Program-made: the position numbers and the translations under genes
The notes under the pieces: model-generated
Database searches by the model: none
Seen by the model: only the letters and a program-made list of their open reading frames with translations
What the model was told of the DNA's origin: nothing
Part shown: positions 25,839 to 34,136 of the stretch, in pieces
How positions within the stretch are numbered: position 1 is the stretch's first letter
Layout of the letters: every line of letters starts with the position of its first letter
From: Bacteroidales bacterium
Lineage (GTDB): Bacteria > Bacteroidota > Bacteroidia > Bacteroidales > UBA932
Assembly: GCA_017631875.1 (NCBI GenBank)
Contig: JAGBSL010000028.1
Location: 1 to 49,080 of the forward strand
Length of the DNA stretch: 49,080 nucleotides
Direction: 5' to 3'

Positions 25839-26942
25839 ATGGCACTTAAATGCGGTATAGTAGGACTTCCTAACGTAGGAAAATCAACATTGTTCAACTG
25901 TGTAAGCTCGGGAAAGGCACAGAGCGCAAACTTCCCTTTCTGCACGATCGATCCGAACATCGGTTCGACAAACGTTCCTGATAAGAGACTCGAGGTTCTG
26001 GAAAGCCTCTGCAATCCTAAGAGAGTAGTTCCGGCAACTGTGGAGATCGTAGACATCGCCGGTCTCGTGAAGGGAGCCAGCAAGGGTGAGGGACTCGGAA
26101 ACCAGTTCCTTGCAAACATCAGAGAAACAGACGCAATCCTTCACGTACTCCGTTGCTTCGATGACCCTAACATCATCCATGTAGACGGAAGCGTAGACCC
26201 TGTACGTGACAAGGAAATCATCGACTGCGAGCTCCAGCTCAAGGACCTTGAGACAGTGGAAAACCGCATTGCAAAGGTACAGAAGCAGGCAACTACAGGT
26301 GGAGACAAGAACGCTAAGAAGCTTTATGATCTCCTCTGCAAGTATCGCGATGCTCTCCAGCAGGGCAAATCATGCCGTACCGTAAAGCCGGAGAATGCTG
26401 AAGAAGCACAGATGGCTAAGGAGCTTTACCTCCTTACCAACAAACCTGTGATGTATGTCTGCAACGTAGACGAAGCATCGGCAAAGGATGGAAACCACTA
26501 TGTAGAGCAGGTTCGCGAGGCTGTAAAGGACGAGGATGCTGACATTCTCGTTATCGCAGCCAAGATCGAGTCAGACATCTCAGAGCTCGAGAGCTACGAG
26601 GAGCGCCAGATGTTCCTTGAGGAGATGGGACTCGAAGAGTCAGGAGTCGTAAGACTTATCCAGCATGCATACGCCCTCCTCAACCTCCGTACATACTTCA
26701 CAGTAGGAGTAGAAGAGTGCCGCGCATGGACTATCAACGTGGGTGACAAGGCTCCTCAGGCGGCAGGTGTGATCCACTCAGACTTCGAAAGAGGATTCAT
26801 CCGCGCAGAGGTAATCAGATACGAGGACTTCATCCAGCTCAAGTCAGAGGCAGCATGCCGCGCAGCAGGTAAGCTCGGAATCGAAGGAAAGGAATACGTC
26901 GTTCAGGACGGCGACATCATGCACTTCCTTTTCAACGTATAA
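25839..26942 (+). CDS. ychF: Redox-regulated ATPase YchF (Obg family)
   Basis: 367 residues, the normal size. It is a universally conserved P-loop protein of the Obg group that prefers ATP and associates with ribosomes. Motifs are G1 GLPNVGKST (8-16), the G2/G3 region with VDIAGLVKGASKGEGLGNQF, the unusual specificity loop CNVDE in place of NKxD, and the C-terminal TGS-like domain ending in DGDIMHFLFNV. Its 3' end overlaps by 11 bases with a convergent thioredoxin-like gene. Confidence 0.97.
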   Translation: MALKCGIVGLPNVGKSTLFNCVSSGKAQSANFPFCTIDPNIGSTNVPDKRLEVLESLCNPKRVVPATVEIVDIAGLVKGASKGEGLGNQFLANIRETDAILHVLRCFDDPNIIHVDGSVDPVRDKEIIDCELQLKDLETVENRIAKVQKQATTGGDKNAKKLYDLLCKYRDALQQGKSCRTVKPENAEEAQMAKELYLLTNKPVMYVCNVDEASAKDGNHYVEQVREAVKDEDADILVIAAKIESDISELESYEERQMFLEEMGLEESGVVRLIQHAYALLNLRTYFTVGVEECRAWTINVGDKAPQAAGVIHSDFERGFIRAEVIRYEDFIQLKSEAACRAAGKLGIEGKEYVVQDGDIMHFLFNV

Positions 26943-27435
26943 GCGATTCGATAGAATACATAAGATCATCATAGGTAGGGATGGGATCATCGGTAAAGAT
27001 ATATCTGATGATTCCATCCTTATCGCATATATATACCCTTGGAATACGTGAGGAGGCAAACTTATTATAGACTTTACGGTCCTTTTGGGCAGAATAAGGC
27101 ATATTAAAGGAATGTTCAGTCCAATAAGACTCTATTTCCTCCGAACACTCATCACGGCTTACAAGGGCAAATCTGACCCCTTTTTGAGCATATATGTCAT
27201 ATATCTCCTGGATAACAGGGAGGGTCTGCTGACAATCCGGGCATGTGGTATGGAAAAACATTATAAAGGATACATTTCCAATCAAAGACTGGTCTGAAAC
27301 AGCAGTTCCGTCATTCATCATGACACTGAACTCCGGAATCATATCCCCTACCTTAAGATCAGAAGCTTGAGGATTTTCCTTTATACACCCTATGAATGAG
27401 TAAATGAATGTCAATATTATAACAAAATATTTCAT
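26932..27435 (-). CDS. Thioredoxin/TlpA-like lipoprotein
   Basis: 167 residues from the ATG at 27435. An earlier in-frame start at 27465 would overlap the upstream HAD gene and add a non-signal leader. From MKYFVIILTF the lipobox SFIGC gives Cys17. A redoxin fold follows with Cys65-x-x-Cys68 in HTTCPDC and the cis-Pro loop SRIPRVYICD. It probably sits on a periplasmic face of a membrane and reduces disulfides; the substrate is unknown. Base composition is more AT-rich than ychF. It begins 4 bases after the HAD gene and is probably co-transcribed with it. Confidence 0.8.
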   Translation of the reverse strand: MKYFVIILTFIYSFIGCIKENPQASDLKVGDMIPEFSVMMNDGTAVSDQSLIGNVSFIMFFHTTCPDCQQTLPVIQEIYDIYAQKGVRFALVSRDECSEEIESYWTEHSFNMPYSAQKDRKVYNKFASSRIPRVYICDKDGIIRYIFTDDPIPTYDDLMYSIESLIR

Positions 27436-27439
27436 TCCA

Positions 27440-28177
27440 TCATGGTTTGAAATTCTCAAAAACATGATAAATCTCGCTCCATCTGCTGTTCAACTCGACA
27501 AGCGACTTGAATACGATATCCGCCCCCGACATATACAAGGTTTCATCAGACAAAGGACCGGTATTTACCGCAATAACAAAAAGTCCTGCAGCCTTGGCCG
27601 ATTGTATTCCTAATGGGGCATTTTCCACTACAATAGCCTGATTCACTGACAGATTTCCCTTCTTCAACGCCATCAGATATGGTTCAGGATCCGGTTTGCC
27701 TATACGCACATCATTCCCATTCACAATGGAGTCATCATTGAAGAAACTCCCATATATTTCCTTTATTCTTGCCAGAGAACATATCTGCTTCGAACCGGTG
27801 ACAATCATGCTTCGTATACCATATCCACTTATATTCTCAAGAAAGCCATTGGCTCCTTCCATCACTTTACCTACGGGTAATCCTTCAAAAATCTTCTTCT
27901 TGAAAGCGTAAATAGAACTGATTTCATCTTCGGAAGCATCCCTTCCATACTGCCTGCGTACAGCAAACTGTATTGTGCCCCTGCCTGTCCGTCCTTCATG
28001 CATATACGCATCCTCCTCATAAAAACACACTCCATGTCTGTTCATACTCTCCATCCACGCTGTCGCATGGTTAGGCATAGTGTCGAACAATACTCCATCC
28101 ATGTCGAAAATTACCGTTTTAAGATCAAAGTGACATAGATTATTTTCTATTAGATATTTTTTGAACGAAGTCTTCAT
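27440..28177 (-). CDS. HAD superfamily phosphatase/phosphomutase (beta-phosphoglucomutase-like)
   Basis: 245 residues from ATG 28177; a start at 28219 (259 residues) is possible but would run through the -7 box of the divergent TIR gene. HAD motifs are FDMDGVLFDT (nucleophile and acid Asp two residues apart), VTGSK (motif II), KPDPEPYL (motif III Lys) and VENAPLGIQSAKAAG (motif IV). The cap type is that of subfamily IA, beta-phosphoglucomutase-like. Cytoplasmic; substrate likely a sugar phosphate, but not readable. It is divergent from the TIR/IMPase pair and shares a short regulatory gap with it. Confidence 0.85.
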   Translation of the reverse strand: MKTSFKKYLIENNLCHFDLKTVIFDMDGVLFDTMPNHATAWMESMNRHGVCFYEEDAYMHEGRTGRGTIQFAVRRQYGRDASEDEISSIYAFKKKIFEGLPVGKVMEGANGFLENISGYGIRSMIVTGSKQICSLARIKEIYGSFFNDDSIVNGNDVRIGKPDPEPYLMALKKGNLSVNQAIVVENAPLGIQSAKAAGLFVIAVNTGPLSDETLYMSGADIVFKSLVELNSRWSEIYHVFENFKP

Positions 28178-28205
28178 TTTGCTGTTTTTCCAAGAATCCT
28201 TTTCA

Positions 28206-28213
28206 TATATTTG
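28206..28213 (+). promoter_or_regulatory. -7 promoter box of the TIR/IMPase operon
   Basis: TATATTTG is an exact TAnnTTTG box, 23 bases before the TIR gene ATG. TTTG at 28177-28180 is 25 bases upstream, too far; a TTTT at 28184-28187 has 18-base spacing. Confidence 0.4.
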
Positions 28214-28236
28214 CATCAAATATAAGCTTATCTGGG

Positions 28237-29286
28237 ATGTTCACAAAATTTTACGATGTATTTATCGCCTATCATGGAAGTTACGACAACAACGGTTCTA
28301 TTGATATTGCGGGTGAATTATATGAATATTTAACGCAAAGAAACCTCAAGGTGTTCTTCTTCCCCAGATGCGGAAGAGATATATATAAGGCAAATATCAT
28401 TGACGTGATGAAATCGAAGACATTCATCCTTATATGCAATGAGTATCTCAACACTTTAGAGAACGGAAAAATCAACCCCTCTTTCCATTATGAGCTGTCC
28501 ACTGAGATAGATGCGTTTTACGCACTGACACAGACAGGAAAGGATGCAAGCGTATCGGAATCAAAGATCCTGGTATGCGGAAACTGCAATAAAGGACAGG
28601 AATCCAGACTTCACGAATTGTTTGCCAACAGGACACACAATTTTCTTAATGAAGAAAACAGAGAAGAATCATACCAAAATTTATACGAGTGGGTATGCCA
28701 TCGTCTTAAGAACAAGTACAATACAGCAAGCGCCTGGGCTGCAAAACAGACGACAAATGAGATTACGGAAGTTTTTGCTAAAAGATCTTCTATGAGCCAG
28801 ATGTGCAATCTTCCTGAAATGGTGGCAAACGCCAAAAGCATAAGATGTCTAGGCATTTCAAACACTGAAATGACAGTAAGAATTGACCCTGAAGCCATAA
28901 GGTTTGCGTTGAATAACGGTGCTGACATAGAAATCCTTTTTCTTGACCCTGTATCAGAATACACATCACAAAGAGAAAAGGAAGAAGGCACCAGAGACAA
29001 TAAGATAAAGACAATCACTATTAACAACATCGAAGCGGCCAATGACCTGAAGGACGATCTGCCTGATAACTTTAAAGGTTTCTATAGGCTATACCTATAT
29101 GATGCACTTCCAAGGATGAATCTTATCATCATAGATGATACAATCATATTACAATACTACGCAAACAAGGTAGCGGGTATGTCAAACCCATGCTTTCTCA
29201 TAAAAAGACAAAATGAATCACCGCTTTATGAATTCTGCGTCAAGACATATGAATCAATCAAAAATACCGCAAAAGAAATAATATAA
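28237..29286 (+). CDS. TIR-domain protein with PLD/DUF5919-like C-terminal domain
   Basis: 349 residues, no signal peptide or membrane segment. Residues 5-150 read as a TIR domain: YDVFIAYHGS (strand A and loop), LKVFFFPRCGRD (strand B/BB-loop), SKTFILICNEYL (strand C) and FHYELSTEIDAF with Glu86, the place of the catalytic glutamate in NAD-cleaving TIRs. A linker follows, then a second domain (about 198-325) with SIRCLGISNTE, GADIEILFLDPVSEY, MNLIIIDDTIILQYY, resembling C-terminal domains of the PLD-like/DUF5919 kind as I remember them (uncertain). Bacterial TIR proteins often act in phage defence by cleaving NAD or making signals. The IMPase gene begins 2 bases downstream. Confidence 0.72.
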   Translation: MFTKFYDVFIAYHGSYDNNGSIDIAGELYEYLTQRNLKVFFFPRCGRDIYKANIIDVMKSKTFILICNEYLNTLENGKINPSFHYELSTEIDAFYALTQTGKDASVSESKILVCGNCNKGQESRLHELFANRTHNFLNEENREESYQNLYEWVCHRLKNKYNTASAWAAKQTTNEITEVFAKRSSMSQMCNLPEMVANAKSIRCLGISNTEMTVRIDPEAIRFALNNGADIEILFLDPVSEYTSQREKEEGTRDNKIKTITINNIEAANDLKDDLPDNFKGFYRLYLYDALPRMNLIIIDDTIILQYYANKVAGMSNPCFLIKRQNESPLYEFCVKTYESIKNTAKEII

Positions 29287-29288
29287 CA

Positions 29289-30062
29289 ATGACATACGAA
29301 AAGGAACTTGCATACATAAGAGACAAAGTAAGAAAGGCATTCAGTCTGTATGCCGGATTGTCCGAAGAAGATATTCATCAGAAATCCACCTTTGATATTG
29401 TTACGGAAACTGATCTGAATATTGAAAAATACCTCATTGGAGAAATTCTTTCCTGTTTCCCGGCTGACCATATCCTGAGCGAGGAATATAATTCTGAAAA
29501 ACTCATAACAGACAGAACATGGATCATCGACCCTATTGATGGAACATGTAATTTTAAACAGGAAATACCTCTTTTCGGTATCCAATGTGCACTAGCAGAG
29601 AACGGAAGAGTGGTAATGTCATACATTTACCTTCCTATATATGACGAGGAATATTATGCCGTTATAGACAAAGGAGCATGGATGAATGACAATAAGATAT
29701 CTGTGAAGAACAATCCCCTTAACCACTCTATCGTAAGTTTCGGCGATTATCCACATGACTCGTCTGTCTATTCAGCTGTCCAAAATAAAGCCATAGGGTA
29801 TATAATGGACAAGATAGCCAAAATCAGAATGTTTGGAGCCGCATGCATTGACTTTGCATGTGTAGCCTCAGGAAAGACAAACGGATGCGTTCTTATAACA
29901 CGAAACTCATGGGATATCCTGCCGGGAATGTTCCTTTGTAAAGAAGCTGGAGCTGTAATTACAAACTTGAAAGGCGAAGAATATAATTTCTACGATGACG
30001 GTATAATAATAGCGGCAGACAAGGAACTACACTCAGTTCTCACAACAGCGATGAAATTATAA
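29289..30062 (+). CDS. Inositol monophosphatase family protein
   Basis: 257 residues. Motifs of the Li+-sensitive Mg2+ phosphatase family are complete: VTETD (38-42), Glu65-Glu66 in LSEEY, DPIDGT (81-86) and WDILPG with Asp209. Members remove phosphate from inositol phosphate, 3'-phosphoadenosine phosphate, fructose bisphosphate or NADP. The substrate cannot be chosen from these motifs. It is tightly joined to the TIR gene (2-base gap) and shares its AT-richer composition, so the two probably work together. A strong terminator follows at once. Confidence 0.88.
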   Translation: MTYEKELAYIRDKVRKAFSLYAGLSEEDIHQKSTFDIVTETDLNIEKYLIGEILSCFPADHILSEEYNSEKLITDRTWIIDPIDGTCNFKQEIPLFGIQCALAENGRVVMSYIYLPIYDEEYYAVIDKGAWMNDNKISVKNNPLNHSIVSFGDYPHDSSVYSAVQNKAIGYIMDKIAKIRMFGAACIDFACVASGKTNGCVLITRNSWDILPGMFLCKEAGAVITNLKGEEYNFYDDGIIIAADKELHSVLTTAMKL

Positions 30063-30096
30063 AAAAAGAAGGCGACATGTGAGTCGCCTTCTTTTT
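30063..30096. terminator. Bidirectional terminator between the IMPase-family gene and ppiD
   Basis: Perfect 14-bp stem: AAAAAGAAGGCGAC (30063-30076) with GTCGCCTTCTTTTT (30083-30096), loop ATGTGA. It has an A-run on one side and a T-run on the other, between convergent genes. Confidence 0.9.
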
Positions 30097-30111
30097 ACTA
30101 TTTAATTTCTA

Positions 30112-32076
30112 TTAATAGAATCTTGCAGTGTTGTCCTTAACCTCAGCCTGATCCATCATTACAGGGAGGAGCATCTGCATAGCTGAATAGCTCATCTGCT
30201 GCTCACGGAGAGCTGCGTCATCCTCAGTGAAGAAAGCACCTTCTGAACGGTCTGTAACAACGTATACATATACTCCTGTGTTACCCTGGAGAGGTCCGTT
30301 GAGAGCACCTACCTCAGCAACTGAAGCTGCACCGATGAACTTATTGTCAAGACCTGTAGAAGTGAATGATGCGAATGTAACATCCTCCTTAGTGCTTACT
30401 GTAGTACCAAGAGCCTCAGCAACTGCAGCGAGGTCTGTAAGACCGTTGATCTTCTCAGCTACCTCTGCAGCCTTCTTTGCGGCAGCCTTCTCCTGATAAA
30501 GCACTGGCTTGATACGTGCTGCAACCTCCTCAACTGGAGTGAAGCCTTCCTTGTGGATACCCTTAAGGGCAGCAACAACATAGTACTTGTTATCAATAGA
30601 GATGATGCCTGAAACCTGGCCAACCTTAGCCTCGAAAGCCCATCTTGTAACCTCCTTAGTGTGCTCTACAGAACCAAGTCTGCTTGCGCTCTCAGGCATT
30701 CTGTTGTAAGGATGTGCGTAAAGACCATCCTCCTCTACTGCCTTCCTGAAGCCCTCAAGCTTTCCACCTGCCTTAGAAGCTACTGAGTTAGCCTTAGCAT
30801 AGCAAGCGCTTCTTGTAGCGTCGCTTGGCTGAGCTGTTTTCTCAAGGATAGCCACTCTCTTCTTAGCAACCGGATCCTGAGTAGCAACGACCTCGAAAAG
30901 CATTCCGTTGATTGTAACCTGCTGACCTACTGCTGTAGTCATGAGATCCTCGAAGCCGTCCATCTGAGAGATCCACTGTGGCTCAGCAGCTGCAAGAGCC
31001 TCTGCAGCTCCCTCAACACCTGCCTGAGTGTACTTCACCTGAACCTGCTCCGGAACCTGTGCTGACTCCATAACCTTTACAGCATAGAATGAGTTGCCGT
31101 TCTGGAAGATAGGAGAAACATCACCAACTCTAGCTGAATTTACGAATGCCTCAACCTCAGATGAAAGAGTGTTGAGCTCACCAGCCTTATACCATCTATT
31201 CTCAAGCTGACGCTCTGACTTCGAAAGAAGGAAAGTCCTCATGTTCTCAGCAGCTACGAACTCATCGTATACAGCAGCGATAGCGTTGTTAGCCGCTGTA
31301 ACATCGTCAGCTGAAGGAACGATATCGATTACGATGTACTCGATGTCTCTGCTTGCGATCTGCTTGTAGTTATCCTTGTGCGCATTATAGTAATCCTTGA
31401 TTTCCTTATCAGAAACAACGATAGTGCTGTCCTGAGCGAAACCGAAAGGAACCACAACGAACTCCACATCGAATGTAGTGTTGTTACCCTTAACCTGCTC
31501 AGCAACTGCAAGAGCATTGTTGAATGAGCTCTTAGCGAAGAGTGACTGATACTTAGTATAGAACTGGTCTGTGTAAACAGTCTCGAGAAGGTTGTCCCAG
31601 AAAAGTCTCATGCGACCTGTCTCGTCAGCCTCTACCTGAGCCTCGATTTCCACGAGAAGCTCCTTGTTGAGCTGACCCTGGAACATCTGCATAAGGAAAC
31701 CTGAGAGCATCTCGCCTGAGAGAAGCTGGTACATCTCCTCCTCACCTACATTGAAACCTGCTGCCTTTGCAGAAGGAATAAAGAGATAATCGTTAATGAA
31801 CTGCTGCCAAGCCTGCTGTCTTACCATTGCAAGAGCCTCGTCACCCTGTACAGGATTACCGTTCATCTCGCTGATAGCTGTGATCTTCTCTATCTCAGCC
31901 TGGAAATCAGTATAAGAAATAGACTTACCGTCAATTTCACCTACATCATACTTTGAAGATGTCGATGAAAGTGACTGAATAGTGCCGAAATCGACAATAA
32001 ACGACAAAAGCGCTACTGCGATAAGCACTGAAATCAGAATTCCGAATTTAACTCGGATTGTTTCAAGAACTGCCAT
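30112..32076 (-). CDS. ppiD: PpiD/SurA-like peptidylprolyl isomerase (membrane-anchored chaperone)
   Basis: 654 residues. It has a single N-terminal membrane anchor (about 12-30, GILISVLIAVALLSFIVDFG), then a SurA_N-type helical chaperone region (about 45-230) and parvulin-like segments (about 230-350 and 355-560; NKYYVVAALKG and the HP(Y)NRMPESASRLG region recall rotamase domains). It faces the periplasm and helps outer membrane proteins fold. It ends the mfd-coaX-OMP-TPR-lptC run after a 78-base gap. Catalytic activity of the parvulin domain cannot be judged. Confidence 0.85.
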   Translation of the reverse strand: MAVLETIRVKFGILISVLIAVALLSFIVDFGTIQSLSSTSSKYDVGEIDGKSISYTDFQAEIEKITAISEMNGNPVQGDEALAMVRQQAWQQFINDYLFIPSAKAAGFNVGEEEMYQLLSGEMLSGFLMQMFQGQLNKELLVEIEAQVEADETGRMRLFWDNLLETVYTDQFYTKYQSLFAKSSFNNALAVAEQVKGNNTTFDVEFVVVPFGFAQDSTIVVSDKEIKDYYNAHKDNYKQIASRDIEYIVIDIVPSADDVTAANNAIAAVYDEFVAAENMRTFLLSKSERQLENRWYKAGELNTLSSEVEAFVNSARVGDVSPIFQNGNSFYAVKVMESAQVPEQVQVKYTQAGVEGAAEALAAAEPQWISQMDGFEDLMTTAVGQQVTINGMLFEVVATQDPVAKKRVAILEKTAQPSDATRSACYAKANSVASKAGGKLEGFRKAVEEDGLYAHPYNRMPESASRLGSVEHTKEVTRWAFEAKVGQVSGIISIDNKYYVVAALKGIHKEGFTPVEEVAARIKPVLYQEKAAAKKAAEVAEKINGLTDLAAVAEALGTTVSTKEDVTFASFTSTGLDNKFIGAASVAEVGALNGPLQGNTGVYVYVVTDRSEGAFFTEDDAALREQQMSYSAMQMLLPVMMDQAEVKDNTARFY

Positions 32077-32154
32077 TGTATTAATATTTTTAGAATTTTA
32101 TTCCTTTTTGGACATTAAGGGTGCGAATATAGTAATTTTTTGATTCAAATACTA

Positions 32155-32778
32155 TTATTTAAGGAGTGGGCCAATGAAATTGACTGTATCTATAACCACT
32201 TCTGTGGTATCCTGTACAACAATTCCATAGCTGTTGAACGGATTGAATATAGTGTGGTCTCTCGCCCGCTGGTCCGACTCCATTCCATATCCCTGCATGA
32301 ATCCGTCCGGAGAATACAACTTGACATAGCAGTGGGTGTATATCCTCTCGTTCTTCTGGTCCCAGTAAAGCGTATCGGTCTCTATAGTCTCCTGCTTGAT
32401 CAGATTCTTGACCACGACATTACCGAATGCCTCCCAAGTCTCCCTTCCGTCCTCATATTTCACATGACGGGCATTGTCGGCTACTATTTCAGTTTCCAAC
32501 AATCCTTCATCGGTATATCCATATACGGCAAAACCCTCAGGGAAAAGCTCATACGAGAGAGTATCCCTCTCATACTTCTCCATCAGATCAGCAGATGCGC
32601 GCATCTGAATTTTACCGTTTTCTGACTGCACGACAAACATATCCCTGACCGTCTGTACAGGGGTTTCATTCAATTTCAGTGCAGCTGCTTCACCCAATTT
32701 ACCCTTACATGAATAAACGACGAAAGCAACCGCCAAAGCGGTTGCTGACATCTTCAATATATGAAGTACTCTGTTCAA
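32155..32778 (-). CDS. lptC: LPS export periplasmic protein LptC
   Basis: 207 residues. N-terminal hydrophobic segment with a lipobox-like VVYSC (Cys24), as in many Bacteroidetes LptC proteins. The rest is the LptC/OstA beta-jellyroll, with repeated short strands (VYGYTDEGLLETEIVADNAR; AFGNVVVKN; TDTLYWDQKNERIYT). It takes lipopolysaccharide from the inner-membrane LptBFG transporter and passes it to LptA. It lies 4 bases after the TPR gene in an envelope operon. Confidence 0.9.
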   Translation of the reverse strand: MNRVLHILKMSATALAVAFVVYSCKGKLGEAAALKLNETPVQTVRDMFVVQSENGKIQMRASADLMEKYERDTLSYELFPEGFAVYGYTDEGLLETEIVADNARHVKYEDGRETWEAFGNVVVKNLIKQETIETDTLYWDQKNERIYTHCYVKLYSPDGFMQGYGMESDQRARDHTIFNPFNSYGIVVQDTTEVVIDTVNFIGPLLK

Positions 32779-32782
32779 TCTG

Positions 32783-34111
32783 TTACTTCTGTGTTCTGAC
32801 TGTAGTCACAGCCCTCATACCACCGCATGAAACTGTATATGACTGACCGTCTACAACATCATACATGAACGCCTCAGAAGCAGCAGGATAGTAGTTTGCA
32901 TACTGTCTGATGTAGTTGTTTGCATCCTCTGCGAGAGAAGGATCGGCGTTCTTTGCCTTTGTCATGAAATCAACTGCAACCCAGTAAGGAGCTCTTCTCT
33001 CGATCTCGTTACCGCCACATACTGTAGATCCCCAGATTGTACCCATGAGCATGTAGCACTTACCAGCGATTGCAGAATCAAGTTCTACTGCCTTCTGTGC
33101 AGCCTCGTAAGCCTTAGCACTCTTTCCGTTCTTGAAGCTATATGCTGCAAGCTCGAAGTAATAACCAGCATCTGCAACATTGTCTGAATCTACAGAGTTG
33201 ATTGCCTCTTCCATATACTTGACAGCGTTATCGAAGTCACCTCTGTTAGAGTAGAGCTTGTAGAGATTATATGCCGCAGTGTATGTAGGCTCGAGGTTGT
33301 ATACTGTCTGTACTGCATTGATGAACAGGTCGTTATCCATACATCCCTCTGTCATGCTCATCATCTTTACGATATTCTTTGAAAGAGCAAGATCCTGTGG
33401 GTTAGCCTCATATCTTGGAGTGAAGAGGGCGAGAAGGTTGTCACAGCTTGCTACCTGGCTTGTGATGAAGATGCTCTCGAAGTCAGTCTTTGTCTTCTCG
33501 ATGCTTCTTGCCTCCACGTCATTCTTAGGAGTGATTTCACCAAGATACTGGATACCTGTCTCATAGATCTCGATGACAGACTCAGGATCAAGCATACCGC
33601 TCTTATATAGCTCTACAGCAGTGCTGATCTGGAACAGGAAGATGTTAGGTCTTGTCTGTGCCTTAGTCTGGTTTACAACATTTGTAAGACCCTCAAGAAG
33701 CTTAGCTGGCTCGTCTTTGAGATAATTATACATATCAAGAGCCATGTTATTGAGCGAGCTTACTCTATATTTAGGCCAGAACTCCACTCTCTGATTGTAA
33801 ACTGTCATAAGAGAATCGACGAGCTGCTGCTTGTATACAGGGTTGTTCTGATTCTTCTGGATAAGGTTACGAAGAAGAGTTGTACCGTCTGAAAGCATAG
33901 AATACCTTGATGTAGGAGGACAGTACTTGTATGCCTGTCTCCAGTTAGGAAGGGCTGCATCATAGTTCTTCTGCTTGTAGTACTCAGTGTAGTACGAGAG
34001 ATACTTGATACATTCTGTGCTGTCAGGACCATATTTACCCTGAGCAGATACCTTGCTGCTGCCGAGAAGAGCCATAGCAGCTACGGAAATTAACAGTACG
34101 AATTTTTTCAT
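32783..34111 (-). CDS. Exported tetratricopeptide-repeat protein
   Basis: 442 residues with a signal peptide (ending KVSAQG, about residue 24). TPR-like helix pairs are visible: YKQKNYDAALPNWRQAYKYC near 45-64 and several later ones (GDFDNAVKYMEEAIN; NGKSAKAYEAAQKAVELD). A Cys-containing C-terminus ends in YTVSCGGMRAVTTV. The role is unknown; by position between an outer membrane barrel and lptC, it may be an envelope scaffold. This gene order is common in Bacteroidales. Confidence 0.8.
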   Translation of the reverse strand: MKKFVLLISVAAMALLGSSKVSAQGKYGPDSTECIKYLSYYTEYYKQKNYDAALPNWRQAYKYCPPTSRYSMLSDGTTLLRNLIQKNQNNPVYKQQLVDSLMTVYNQRVEFWPKYRVSSLNNMALDMYNYLKDEPAKLLEGLTNVVNQTKAQTRPNIFLFQISTAVELYKSGMLDPESVIEIYETGIQYLGEITPKNDVEARSIEKTKTDFESIFITSQVASCDNLLALFTPRYEANPQDLALSKNIVKMMSMTEGCMDNDLFINAVQTVYNLEPTYTAAYNLYKLYSNRGDFDNAVKYMEEAINSVDSDNVADAGYYFELAAYSFKNGKSAKAYEAAQKAVELDSAIAGKCYMLMGTIWGSTVCGGNEIERRAPYWVAVDFMTKAKNADPSLAEDANNYIRQYANYYPAASEAFMYDVVDGQSYTVSCGGMRAVTTVRTQK

Positions 34112-34136
34112 GGTGTAATTATGTGTTGTTTATCTT

